Source: Amoebophrya sp. A120 (lineage: Eukaryota > Sar > Dinophyceae > Syndiniales > Amoebophryaceae). From it: 64,000 nt of DNA. The DNA lies in the NCBI GenBank assembly GCA_905178155.1, contig CAJINV010000001.1, forward strand, positions 4,754,747 to 4,818,746. Direction: 5' to 3'. The position numbers and the translations under genes were made by a program. Shown here piece after piece: positions 12,277 to 23,424 of this stretch. A model generated the notes under the pieces. That model worked only from the letters and a program-made list of their open reading frames with translations, made no database searches and was not told the origin of the DNA. Position 1 is the first letter of the stretch. Each line of letters starts with the position of its first letter.

Positions 12277-13619
12277 GTTGTGGTAAATCTCAGATGAAGA
12301 AAAAAATGCAAAAAATGTTCAAGTGAAACTTCAGCGGAGTACCTTTCAACGTTTGAGTTTCAGGTTCAGCTTTTCAATCACTGTGCTTGTCAAAGGAATA
12401 CGGTCGTCGAGGCCCAGAGGCAAAAAAGCCACGACGAGATTCTGTCCCATCGAAAATAAATGGCTTCAGTTTTAATACAAAGTTTCACCGTGGTACAGTA
12501 TCTTCCAATCAATTTGCAAATCAATTTTAGAAACGTCTGCAAAAGATGGAGTTCTTATGATTCAGTTGACATTAGCGTGGTCTAAAGCGTAAAACAAGCT
12601 GTCTCACTTTTGGATTTTTCTTTGTCATATGCAATTCGACTTCTAGGAAATAGAAGAAGAAAGCCTGGTAGTCGTGGTGGCTGTAACTTTGCCACGAAGC
12701 AGAGCAGTCCATCCTCAACCTCAATTTATGATTGAACCAAAACTATTTCTCAGATGGAAGTCTTAATCTCATACACGAATAAGTTGACAAGTGGCGTAGA
12801 AGGTATTCATTGATTTAGTGTCTTTACTTTTTACCGCTATTAACTCCGCTAGAAAGAAACTGAAACTTCGTGGAGGCAAACTCTAGTTTCAGAAGAAGCA
12901 TTGCATGAATTTTACTCACAGCAGAAGCTCGATGATGCGCGAACATCCTCTGCAGCCTGCTAGAGCAACGATATCTACGTGATGTGCTATTATCCCGAAA
13001 AGAACGAAAAGCATCAAGCCTGCAAAACGAATAGAAACGTCGCTTTTAGATGTGTAGTAAGTAACTGAAGATGATGAAGAGAAAACTGCGGGAACAGACC
13101 GCGCCTGATTTTTTGTGTTAAGTCAGTGTGTGTCGTTGAAGCTTTCGTTAAATTTCCACAGAAGTTCTTGGAGTCTCTTTTGTCCGTATCTTTTGTACGT
13201 TCATCGTGGTGCGTTCTGCTTATAGTCGTGTGTCGTACTTTTTTGTGTCGCGTCTTTCGTCCAGAACCAGATGTCGTCCAGAATTCGTGCTCAAGAACTC
13301 AACATCGAACAACCGTCCATGTCCGTGTGTTTCTGCAAGAGCAACAACACAGCGCACCAGCCGTAGCGCCATCGTGTGTATGGCGAATTCTTTCGTGAAG
13401 ATTTACCTTGCAGTGAGCTTCACAACCTTCTCAGGTCTCAGCTCAGTCTGAACTAGTGGACTTTGATTGATCGTCACGTACCCCGTGCTACTTTCAATTC
13501 GCTAAATTTAAATTCTTTGCGATTTCGTGTTTGACGACACTTTATCCAGGATCTGTTTGTATCCATTTACATTTCCAACCACTTGCGCTTCACTTGTAGA
13601 AAACTAAGTCTTCTTCAAG
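12277..13619. other. spacer and 5' leader upstream of the EF-hand gene
   Basis: AT-rich DNA without a credible exon. It should hold the 3' end of the polycystin-like transcript and the promoter and leader of the next gene. I saw no recognisable promoter element, spliced-leader sequence or repeat here. Confidence 0.5.
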
Positions 13620-16600
13620 ATGGCCGAAACAGAGGAAAATACTGCTGTCGTCGAAGAACAAGCCCCAGCGCCTGCTGCGGAAACCGTAGAGGAGGCTGCT
13701 GCAGCACCCGCGGTCGAAGCGGCTGAGCCCGCGGCGGAAGAAACCACAGCTGCGGACGCTGCACCGGCCGCGGAAGTGGGCGAGGCAGAAGCTGAGGCAG
13801 AGGTCGCCCCCGCACCTGCGGAGGAGGCCGAGGCCGTTCCAGAAGCAGAAGCAGCCGTAGAAGAGGCCCCAACAGCGCCTGAAGAGGCGGCTGCCGCGGC
13901 GGAGGAAGCGCCAGCAGCCGAGGCAGCAGCGGTCGCAGAGGAACTGCCTCCTGCTGCTGAAGAAGCCACTGCTGCAGCTCCCGAGACCAAGGAGGAAGTT
14001 TCCGCTTCTCCGGCAGCGGATGAAAACGTAGAAGTTGAAGCTGCACCTGTTGCAGAAGCAGACATAGTTGAACCAGCGACAGAGGAGGCGCCAGTCGTCG
14101 AAGCCGCGGTTGAGGAGTCTACTGCTCCCGCTGCGGAAACAGAGGCTGCAGAGACTGCAGCTCCCGTAGAAGAGGGCGCTGCTGCCGAAGAACCGCAAGC
14201 TGCGGACGAACCGCCAGTTGCGGAAGAACCTGCCGTGGCTGCAGAGGAGCCCGCTGCCGTCGAAGAAGCGCCGGCTGCTGAAGAGAGCAGTCCCGCTGCA
14301 GCGGAAGAGAGCAGTCCCGCTGCCGCGGAAGAGAGTGCCACTCCTGCGGCTGAATCACCAGTAACAGAGACGCCAGCGGTTGCCGCTCCTGAAGAAGAGG
14401 TAGTAGCTCCGGCCGCGGAGGAACCAGCTGCGGAAGGCGACGCCGCTCCCGCAGAACCAGAAGTCGAAGCCACTGCTGCACCAGATGCGGAGGAAGGAAC
14501 CACTGCAGTTGCTGCGGAGGAGTCTCCCGCAGTAGAGGAAACAGCACCGAGTGCTGCTGCTGCTGCTGCTGACGAGGAGCCCGCTGCAACCGAGGAGCCT
14601 GCTGCAACCGTTGAAGAAGCGGCTGGTGAAGTTGTAGAGCCGGCTGCTGAAGCTGAAGCACAGCCAGCTGCTGGTGATGCTGCGGTGCAGGAGGAACAAA
14701 CCCCCGCCGCCCCGGAACAAGAGACCACTCCGGAACAAACCACGGCTCCGGATGAAACAACGCCCGTCGCTGCCGAGGAAACTCCTGCGCCTGCCGCTGC
14801 CGAAGAAATTACACCTGCAGCGGAAGAGGAACAAAAGCCGGCGCCTGCAGCGGACGAGGACGAAGACGCTGCGGAGGACAGCGAAGAGATTCCGGTCGTT
14901 CCGATGAACGCGGCTCTCGCGGGCTTTGCGCGGCGCAAACAGGAGGAGGAACGGTTAGAGGAGGAGGAGATTCCACTGAACCCTGCGCTGGCCGCCTTCG
15001 CGCGCCGACAAGCCGAACCAGGGTCCGAACAGGAGGAAAAAAGTGAGAACCAAGAGCAACCCAGTGAACAAGAAGGCTCTGCTCACTCCTCGGAGATGAT
15101 GCTGCCGCCGCCGGGCCCGATCAATCCAGCTTTAGCTTCGTTCGCCCGACGGAAGCAGGAGGAGGAACGGTTAGAGGACGAGCCGGTGATGATCAACCCC
15201 GCGTTGGTGAGTTTTTCGCAGCGCAAAACCGCCGGGGAGGAGGAAAGAATGAAGAAAGCGGAGGAGGAGATCGACGAACTGATGAAAGACCACATCAAAC
15301 CCTCGAACGACGAAACGTTGCAGGAGTCCCGCGAGGAGGCGCAGCGAACCGAGGCGGAGCTGACGCCGCCGCAGAAGACCCCCCCGAAGACGCCGCAGAC
15401 GCCCTTCTCCGGGTCCGACCGCCCGAAGTTATGGATTGCAAAAATGTCTGGGTCTGGAAAGAACTTGTAATGCTGCGTTGGGAATAATGAATGCGCTGTA
15501 ATGCACAGCCAAGCATGAAAAATGTCTGCGCTTGTTTGTGTTGCGTTTTTCGCATGACAGCACGACAGGCAAAAGGGTCTCTTCTTGGACACGCATCACA
15601 AACTTTTTGGTCATGCCAGACAAGCATGACAAATCTCGCAATCGTCCAGACCCCGACATATTTGCAATGCATAGAAGTCGCAGAAGAGTAACGCGACCAG
15701 CATGGGCAGCAGCGAGCGGAGTTTCAAAGCGAAGGAAAAGCTCCGGCTGATGGGCGGCACCATTCTGTATTCCGACATCGCGTCTTTGGTCGACGAGCGC
15801 TACAAATTCGCCACGCCGCGCACCCCGATCGGCGGCCCGCCCAAGGACGAGAATTTGGATCCCGAGATCGCGGACCGCGAGCGGAGGCGCGTGGAGGCGC
15901 ACCGGTTACGGAACATGGCGAAGGCCGCGGGGAGCCGGTTCAAGGCGGTGTCGAAGCTGACCTCCATGGGCGCAGCGCAGAGGAAGCCGAACATTCTGAG
16001 CATGCAGAACCACGGGAAAATCCGGGAGGCGGCGCTGGAGACGCAGGCGCACCTCGGCGTGTTGAACTCCGCGTTGTCGAACGAGGGCGGGGGCGTGCAG
16101 ATGATTTCCCAGATGCTGGAGGAGGAGCGGAGGAAAAATCGCGAAGCCGAAGCGTTGAACGACCCGGTCGTGCTGGCGCGCGCGGACTTGAGCAAGAAGA
16201 TCGCCACTTTATTGGAGGACGTGCAGTCGGAACTGACCTGCCGGGCCATCCGGTCGTTGAATGAGGCTTTGATCAAGGATCCGAAGGACAAAAAATCACT
16301 CTTCCGGAAAATTTTGATCGCCAAGGTGGGCAGTATCGAGAACATCATCAAAGCCTACGACAGCAACGGAAACGGCGACGTTTCCTACACCGAGTTCGAG
16401 GCGGCCACGAAAAAAACTTTATCTCAGCAGGAGATGGACACGTTTCTGCTGCTCGCCGGTGTCCCGCAACTGTCCCTGAAGCGCATTTTCGCCCTCTTCG
16501 ACGAGTCCGGCGACGGCACGATCGACACGATGGAACTGGTGGCGTTCAAGTCCACGGACATTGTGCAGGCCGAGTGGGTATCAAATGCAAAAATGTCTGG

Positions 16601-19021
16601 GTCTGGAAACTTGTGATGCTGAAATGTGCATGATGAAAACACTTCCGAATTCAGTCCAGCATGACAATTTCCCAAAGCGCTTTCTCATAGGCAATCTGCG
16701 TGAGAAGCTGCGTTTTTGCATGACAAAAGAGGCTGCGACTTTTGTTGGTTATGCAATACAGATTTCCCAGGAATGTAGAGCTAGCATTACAAGTTCCAAC
16801 CCTCCAGACCCAGACATTTTTGCAGTGCATAGTGGGAGAGCTTGTCCGTGATGCAGAAGTGGAAGCTCTACTGCAGCAAGACCGCCGGCTATGGAGAGAA
16901 AAAAGTTTGTCACAGTCACTACCTTGCAGGTTTTGCATTACAAATTTTTTCAGCATCACAGCTTTTCTTTGTATTGCATAAGCACTAGGGAAATCCCTCA
17001 TGAAGTTTGGCTGTGATGCATGTTTACGCATGACAGAAAATTTTGTATTGTAAAAATGCGCATGAGTGATCGTGACGAACTTTTTTTGTTTGATACCGGC
17101 TGGGAGAACCAGGGCGGGTTCGGGGAGCGCGCGGCGAAAAAGCGCGCGGACGTGGTCGACCGGGTGATGGCGCGGAACGCGGCCGAGGACCGCCGCGACG
17201 TCTCCAAAAAACGCATCCGCGAGCTGTTCCGTTTGGGCGAACGCAACACGTTCAAACTCGCCTCCTTCTTCCGCAAGGGCCTCAAGGGCAAGGAAATCGC
17301 GGAAGTCAAGCTGCTCGGTATAATTTTTGCTATTCATCGATTGTTTTTCGGATGTGAAAAATAGATTTGCACCTGTGGAGGTTGTATTTGGTTCGTCGAT
17401 TTAAGTATTGTAGTACTGGCATCGTTCATGTTCATGATAAGTAACAATGTTCCCCCGGCGCCGTTCAATAGGTGCCCTCTGAACGACCACGACGTCAAGT
17501 TGTGCTTTTGGTCGGGGTGTATCTGTATGTGCATGCTAATTAGTTTATTTGCAGAAACCAAAAGATTGCTGAAACCTATTCCTCTACAGACGCTCCGGAG
17601 GAATTGGCGTACCACAAGTTGCGGCACAAGAAGGATGATATGAACCGGCTGAAGGAGAACCAGAGGAAGGTCGAGACCGCCCTGAAGCACATATGGATTG
17701 CAAAAGTGTCTGGGTCTGGAAGGTTGGAACTTGTGATGCCAACTTTGGACTCTAAAAAATTCGGTATTGCATGACCAGCAAAAGGAGTCCGGTTTGTGCT
17801 ACGCGTGTAGGGCATTTGTCATGCGGAATAGGTACCAGGAAGGCCTCGAAAGATCTGCGATGCTAGGGCTTCCATGACAGACATTCTGTGTCATGCAAAA
17901 ACAGCATAACAAGTTTCGGATTCTTCCAGACCCAGACATTTTTACATTTGATAGCACATGACGGCCAACGACCGCCAGCTGGGTATTAGTCGCGAGGCGC
18001 TGCTGAAGGTGGTGCACGAGGAAGAGGAAGAGGAGGAGCAAAAGGAGGACGGCAAACCAATCGAGCAAAAGAGGCGGCCGCGGAAGGAACAGAAAACCGT
18101 GTCGATCGACGTCAAAATCGAGGGACTCAAGCAACGGTATAAATGAAAATGTTGACAGAGACAGACTGTGAGTGTAGTTCTGTGTAATGACGCTTTATGG
18201 TTTTGATTCAGACTGTGCCTGTGCCAAAGATAGTAAACGGAAATCTGTTTTTTACATTTCATGAGGAGGGATAAAACAAAAATTTCACTTTCGCAAAACG
18301 ATTCACTCAGGTACGCCGTGGATAACACGACGATGCTGCGGCAGGGGCGGCCCGGGCCAGAGGAGCTGCCGCACTTTTTTGAGCGCGACCGTCTGGTTTC
18401 CGAGAAGGAGATCGAGATTCGAGAGCTGGCCGCGGAGCACATATGCATTGCAAAAATGTCTGGGTCTGGAATGATGCAACTTGTGATGCTGCATTTCAGA
18501 ACACACGAAAATCTCTGATGCATAGGCAGCAAAAGCTGCTCACTTTCTGTCACCAAAATGGCGGATTTGTCATGCGGATTCGGCATTGCGGAAGCTTCTC
18601 GAAACCTGTGATGGTAGAGCTTCCATGCCAGAGCTTCTGTGTCATGCAGAAACAGCATGACTCTTCCAGACCCAGACATTTTTACATTTGATAGCACAAC
18701 ATGGCGATCAACGACGTGGACAAAATCCAGGTGGTCTTTGACTTTTACGACGAGGACGGCTCCGGGGAGATGGAGGCGGAGGAGTTTTTTCAATTACTAC
18801 ATGTCCTCACTGCGGGCGCGGAGATGACGGACAAGAAAAGGCAAGAATATTGGATGCAACTGGACGAAGACCGATCGGGTAGCGTCAACTTCGGCGAGTT
18901 CCTGCTCTGGTACTGGCGATCCTTCGGCGCGCCCACGGCCTCCAGCCTGCAGCACTCGAAGCGCATGATGCAAGCGGAGCGCGATCGCGTGGAAGCGGAA
19001 GCGAAGGCCGGCGCGGCTTAA
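13620..19021 (+). CDS. Ala/Glu-rich protein with NPAL repeats and four EF-hands
   Basis: Exons: 13620-15429, 15679-16578, 16837-16889, 17101-17317, 17590-17691, 17959-18136, 18311-18441, 18699-19021; together 1,237 residues, stop at 19019-19021. The first 430 or so residues are an Ala/Glu/Pro low-complexity stretch. Four copies of an N-P-A-L-x2-F-x-R-R/K motif follow at 14903-15230. EF-hands with complete calcium-ligand loops lie at about 16344-16412 (DSNGNGDVSYTE), 16486-16554 (DESGDGTIDTME), 18730-18801 (DEDGSGEMEAEE) and 18849-18917 (DEDRSGSVNFGE). All have D at loop position 1, G at 6 and E at 12, so calcium binding is likely. Acidic and basic coiled-coil-like segments link the two pairs. 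Introns at 17318-17589 and 18137-18310 are GT-AG; the other five are introners. The cellular role is not recognisable. Confidence 0.88.
15430..15673 (-). mobile_element. introner 11 (family A, body type A-3 reversed), 244 bp
   Basis: Left TATGGATTGCAAAAATG, right GCAATGCATA. Duplication GAAGT at 15425-15429 and 15674-15678. Phase 1. The body reads as the reverse complement of the introner at 22317-22572, for example CTCTTCTTGGACACGCATC here against GATGCGTGTCCAAGAAGAG there. Confidence 0.9.
16579..16831 (+). mobile_element. introner 12 (family A), 253 bp
   Basis: Left TATCAAATGCAAAAATG, right GCAGTGCATA. Duplication GTGGG at 16574-16578 and 16832-16836. Phase 1; the join reads A-E-W-E-S-L-S. 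The body is not close to the A-1 to A-3 types. Confidence 0.9.
16890..17095 (+). mobile_element. introner 13 (family C), 206 bp
   Basis: Left TATGGAGAGAAAAAAGTTTG then TCACAGTCAC; right is inverted (GTGACGAACTTTTTTTG, ending TTTGATA). Duplication CCGGC at 16885-16889 and 17096-17100. Phase 0. Only 53 bp of exon separate it from introner 12. Confidence 0.9.
17692..17953 (+). mobile_element. introner 14 (family A, body type A-1), 262 bp
   Basis: Left TATGGATTGCAAAAGTG, right ACATTTGATA. Duplication GCACA at 17687-17691 and 17954-17958. Phase 1; the join reads L-K-H-M-T-A-N. Confidence 0.92.
18442..18693 (+). mobile_element. introner 15 (family A, body type A-2), 252 bp
   Basis: Left TATGCATTGCAAAAATG, right ACATTTGATA. 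Duplication GCACA at 18437-18441 and 18694-18698, the same pentamer used by introner 14. Phase 1; the join reads A-E-H-N-M-A. Confidence 0.92.
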
Positions 19022-19986
19022 CGAGGCCTGCGTGTTGTATTCGGGAGGAATTTGGAATTTTACATTATTTTTTTTGTTCAGCAATTTACGTATACGGTTA
19101 GGGATTTGAATTTCTTTGATTATGATTTTGAAAATGACATACAAAATTTTTTTTCTCATTATCACAAAACACATTTACAATAACTTTACAAGCAGCCACT
19201 TCAGTTCCTGAGTGACAGGGTGGTGTACTATACTTACATTCATTTTTCGCATGGTTTTCTGCGTTATTGTATCCTCGTAAAGGACGTTTTCGAGTCATTC
19301 CGAGCATTGCATTGTTTGTACCCCAAAATTGCTACTGCTTGTTTCACATTCCCCAACAGTTGTTTGTGGTGCGTCCACAAAAGGCGCCCCCTTGAACTAC
19401 TCGCGCACTCACTTTGCTCCCCACAAGATTTAAATTTTCATTTTTCGCCCGCATTATCTTTGTAATGCGAGAGCAAACCCCCGTGACATTCCTCCTGTTC
19501 ATTGGAAGTGATCGCATCCCGACTGCGAATCTGAATAAATTCTTTCTACAAGAACCCCCGCTAGATCTGAACAACATCTTAGCTACTTTTGGTTCTCGCG
19601 CACATCCATGATGATAATGTATGAAGGTCGAGTAGTCCAGTGTGTTCCAGCATCCAAATGATGCCCGTGATCCTGATCTGCTAGCTCTTCGCTGTGAAGC
19701 ATTGGCATACGTGGATCTTTTCTTCTGCCGTGGCTTGTCTTTTTTTCTTTTGGATCATGCTTGCATAGATCGGGCGTTTGCACGGTGAAGGTTGTTCTTG
19801 ATTTCGTGCCCAAAATAAAAGTGAAGGAGACACCGATCCGAAAAGCAAACTTTTTTCTTGATATCGAGCTCGAGAGATGACAGTGGGGTAAGAAACAAAA
19901 AGCGGTATCCACAACTTTTTTGAGGATCAGGTGTTTGAGAGAGTTCTATCGGGGTTCTGGAGCTGGTGTTTCAACAACAGCGAACT
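19022..19986. other. spacer between EF-hand gene and uL3m gene
   Basis: AT-rich, no convincing exon. It should contain the 3' UTR of the EF-hand gene and the promoter of the ribosomal protein gene. Nothing else recognised. Confidence 0.5.
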
Positions 19987-22666
19987 ATGATTACTATTCG
20001 AGGTTCTCTGGCGGGGCGACCTGCCCCGCAGATGGTGACGACAACTGCGCTATGTCGTGGTCGATACGGTGCACCTCCAGTGGGCGACACGGTCGTGGTT
20101 CCTTGGTGTAGTGCTACACGAGAGGCAAGCGCGTGTGAAGGCCCATCACGCAGCCCCTCTCGCTCTTCAGCCTCCTCGTCCAGCAGCTCCCGTTGTTCTA
20201 GAAGTGCAGCGAACAAAGGCTTATATTCCAATGCCACCCCCACCCCCAGAACCGCGCTTGACGCCGACCGCAGCCTGCTGGCTGCACCTTCTGCGGCGGT
20301 ATCGAAGTTGTCGCGCCGCTACTACAAAAGTTTTTCGAAGCCCCCGCGCTCCACCACGCCACGATGGGTCAAGCGACTGCTCTTGCTCAGCGAGAAGCTA
20401 CGGCAGCCGAGCAGCACGAAGATTGACCACTTCTCGGACGATCCAGCGAAATCCGCCGGCGCGCAGAACCAAGAGAAGCACATCGACCGATTGAAGCAGG
20501 TGGATGTTTTCACGGAGGAGGAGTGCTACCCGTATTGAAGGGGAAAATGGGTTGGTGTCGACGTAGCGCAGCTGCAAAAACGATAGAGTTAGATATTATT
20601 CTTTTTACCATTTTGCAGTACGTACGTAGATCTCCTGGTGCTTCGGCGCTTCGAGGTTTAGGGTCGGAACGTTCTCAGCACTGCTGAAGCTTAAGAAGAA
20701 AGGGGCGTGCACGCCCTGGCCTTCAGTCTGCTCTGCCTTTTATCTTTTTGACGATCGCTTTACAAATCCTCCTTCTTTGCTCTGCCTCTTGTTCCCCGGG
20801 CCCAACTGGCACCAAGCAGTTTTTTTTCCCCTCGGTTTAGGCTTAGGTAGGCCGCCACCGCCGCCGGCACGGGATGGCTGTCGTCGCGACCGTCTCACGT
20901 TCGATCTTCGCCTTCTCCTGCTGCACAAGTTCGATCCGGAAAGGGTTTAGGTTAGGTTACAGGGTTTAGGATATCCACTTTTACCATTTTGCAGTACACT
21001 AATTACGAGACACAGGCTGCAGCGTAGACAACATCAACTCCAACTCATTTTTCTTCCTTGAACACCGACCCGATGACAGTAGCAAGCACGTCCGAACGAT
21101 ACATCCGTTGCTTCAGAGCCAGCGCACCGGGCTGCTGGCGTACAAAATGGGGATGATGAATCTGTACGATGAGTGGGGCCAGCGCCACGTGATTACCGTG
21201 GCGAAGTGCGACCGACTTCGGGTGGTACAGAGCAAGACCATCCAATCGCACGGGTATTCCGCGGTGCAAATTGGGCTGGGGTACAAACCGGTGGAAAGAC
21301 AACGCAAAACGGAGCTGGGGCAGTTCATGAAAGCGGGCGTGGGCCCAAAGGACGAGCTGCACGAGTTCCGCGTTTCGCCCGACTGCGTCCTCCCCGTGGG
21401 GCATGCACTTTCGGTGCGGCATTTCGTTCCCGGGCAGTGGTGTTTTTTGTCCGGCATAAGCCGCTCGCGTGGGTGGCAGGGCGTAATGCGGCGGTGGAAC
21501 TTTTCCGGGCAGATGCGCGCGAACCACGAGAAACAGCACCGTGCAGCGGGTTCGGTGGGGGCGCAGGGCGACGGAAAAATTTGGAAGGGAAAGAAAAAGG
21601 CAGGTCACATGGGACCGGACCCAAGGGTCATGAATGTCAAAATCTTCCGGATCGACGCAAGGTAAATTCTAAGATGAATACTTCTGCGGTTGAGTTTTTA
21701 CATATGAGTCTACAACTTTTCAAGACTAAGAGAACTACCAGTTATACTTTGCAAAACTCTACTTCGGTACCTGCACATCAGATCTTTAAGTAATCGCCGG
21801 CGTGATAAACGAATAAACAATGTCTTTAAACCACACAACATTCCCTTCAGGCGGAACTTATTGTTTCTGAAGGGCAACGCGCCTGGAAAGATTGGATCTG
21901 TGATATCAAAGTGAAAAAAGCCCCCACCCCATATCGGAAGTGGAAGACGCGCGAATTTGTGATGCTGTATTTGAGTACACAAATCGACTTGTATTGCTAG
22001 AAGGCCAACAGACGAAGCTGCGGCCTAAATTGCAGATAATCTGTCATGCTGTTTCCCGCTTCCAGCTGCCTCCTGTCATCCTGGAGCTGCAAGGCTTTCC
22101 CACGCTAGACAGCACTACAGTCCGCATCTTTTGCCTTCTAGCATCACAAAGCTGATTTGTAACCACAAATCTGCATCACAGATTTCCGTTTTGATATGGG
22201 GAGGGGGCATTTTTCATTGTAATATGTGATCAAGATTTCGGACGCGCGGGGAAAGACGAGATTCAAGAATGCGCACATCCGGTTGCCGTACCCGACTTTT
22301 GTGCCCCAGACCGGGATATGCATTGCAAATATGTCTGGGTCTGGAAGAATGCAAGATTTGTCATGCTTGTCTGGCATGCCTGAAGAGTTTGTGATGCGTG
22401 TCCAAGAAGAGACCCCGCTGCCTGTCATGCAAAACGCAGCTTGTCATGCGGAATGCGTAACACTAAGCAGCGCAAATATTTCTCATGCTTGGCTGTGCAT
22501 TACAGAGAATTTATTACTCACAACTCAGCAACATCACAAGTTTTCCAGAGCCAAACATTTTTGCATTTGATTCGGGATCGAATACCCTGTCGTGGTCGAC
22601 CAGCCAGTCAGGCAATACGATCCATTTCTCTTCCCGGATCGCCCGATCTACCAGCCTTGGGACTAG
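19987..22666 (+). CDS. MRPL3: mitochondrial-type ribosomal protein uL3
   Basis: Exons: 19987-20531 (tentative), 21023-21661, 21851-21903, 22230-22316, 22578-22666; they sum to 470 residues and end at TAG 22664-22666. The core from about 21100 carries uL3 hallmarks: RTGLLAYKMGMM near the start, then PGQ, GWQGVMRRWNFSG, the HR-A-GSVG segment and GKKKAGHMG. The short C-terminal end reads IYQPWD. The order and the N-terminal extension fit the organellar form rather than cytosolic L3, so it should sit in the mitochondrial large subunit near the peptidyl-transferase centre. The 21662-21850 intron is GT-AG; the two downstream ones are introners. The first exon is the weak part: the donor at 20532 is poor, and another frame between about 20057 and 20494 is also open. 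Confidence 0.85.
20655..20970 (+). repeat. telomere-like TTTAGGG tracts within an intron
   Basis: Short runs related to TTTAGGG occur at 20655-20663, 20833-20850 and 20941-20970. A 16-base word TACCATTTTGCAGTAC occurs twice, near 20607 and 20983. All lie in the tentative first intron of the uL3 gene. Confidence 0.5.
21904..22224 (+). mobile_element. introner 16 (family B), 321 bp
   Basis: Left TATCAAAGTGAAAAAAGCCC then CCACCCCATATC; right GATATGGGGAGGGGGCATTT ending GTAATA. Duplication TGTGA at 21899-21903 and 22225-22229. Phase 1; the join reads G-S-V-I-K-I-S. Confidence 0.9.
22317..22572 (+). mobile_element. introner 17 (family A, body type A-3), 256 bp
   Basis: Left TATGCATTGCAAATATG; right GCATTTGATT, where the final A has become T, with further changes inside the right repeat (CCAGAGCCAAAC). 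Duplication CGGGA at 22312-22316 and 22573-22577. Phase 1; the join reads Q-T-G-I-E-Y-P. Confidence 0.9.
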
Positions 22667-23424
22667 AAATGATGGAAGCGTGGTGCTGAGCCTTCATCAA
22701 GCACGACTTCCTTGTGCATCAAACTGGAAAGGAGTTTACTGATGTAGCGAGGTGATCATGCGGAACAGAGCACAAAAATGCGAACTCGAACGCCTACGCA
22801 GTTGCGGTTGTGCATCTGTCTTTCATTTTCGTCTGGTGGAGCAGTTGACGGTAAAGGCATCGAATCGCGGCACAGCAAGTGTCCTTGCGAGGTCCCAATA
22901 CTCACTGCCTAGTGCAAATCATCTGCAAAAAGTTCCTGTTCGATATCCTCGGCAGTAAGTAGCTGCCGCTTCTTGTGAGTGGTTCTGTTTTCATTTCCCT
23001 CTGGTTGCCAGCTCTTTCAGCTGGTCCGGTGAGAGAAGCTTTTACTGGGCGTCAGCTCTTTCAGCTGGTCCGGGCTCCTGGTGCTGCAATCACCGTTAGG
23101 AGCATAAGGACTAAGAGCATAAGTCTTCGCTGCACTGTGCAGCTTCACCAGACGCGCACCATCAGAAGTGCGGAACTGGCGGGAGTGCTCGTGCTGCACC
23201 ATCAGAAGTGCGGAACTTGCGCGCTCGGGCGTACCATCTTGAAATGAAATGCATGAGCCGAAATGGATATGTTTGAGTCGTGTGCATGAGTAGGAGGAGC
23301 AGGAGCTGCTACGGAATCGATTAATCATCTTTCCACAATGGCCCAGTTGTAAGTACTTGCTTCTATCCACATGTTCCGTTGACCACGTGGTCCTCGTTGC
23401 ACTCGTCTGCTCCTGCGGGTGGCG
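22667..23424. other. spacer with short direct repeats upstream of APS kinase
   Basis: No exon recognised. Two pairs of short direct repeats are present: CAGCTCTTTCAGCTGGTCC starts at 23009 and 23053, and GCACCATCAGAAGTGCGGAA starts at 23156 and 23196. Some of this is probably promoter or leader. Confidence 0.5.

Noticed and set aside
13604-14938. 444-codon Ala/Ser-rich frame on the - strand
   Set aside because: Antisense of the Ala/Glu low-complexity start of the EF-hand gene; GCx and GAx codons give stop-free Ser/Ala frames on the other strand.
15430-18693. Inverted repeats as transcription terminators
   Set aside because: They interrupt open frames that resume exactly after them and each has a target duplication.
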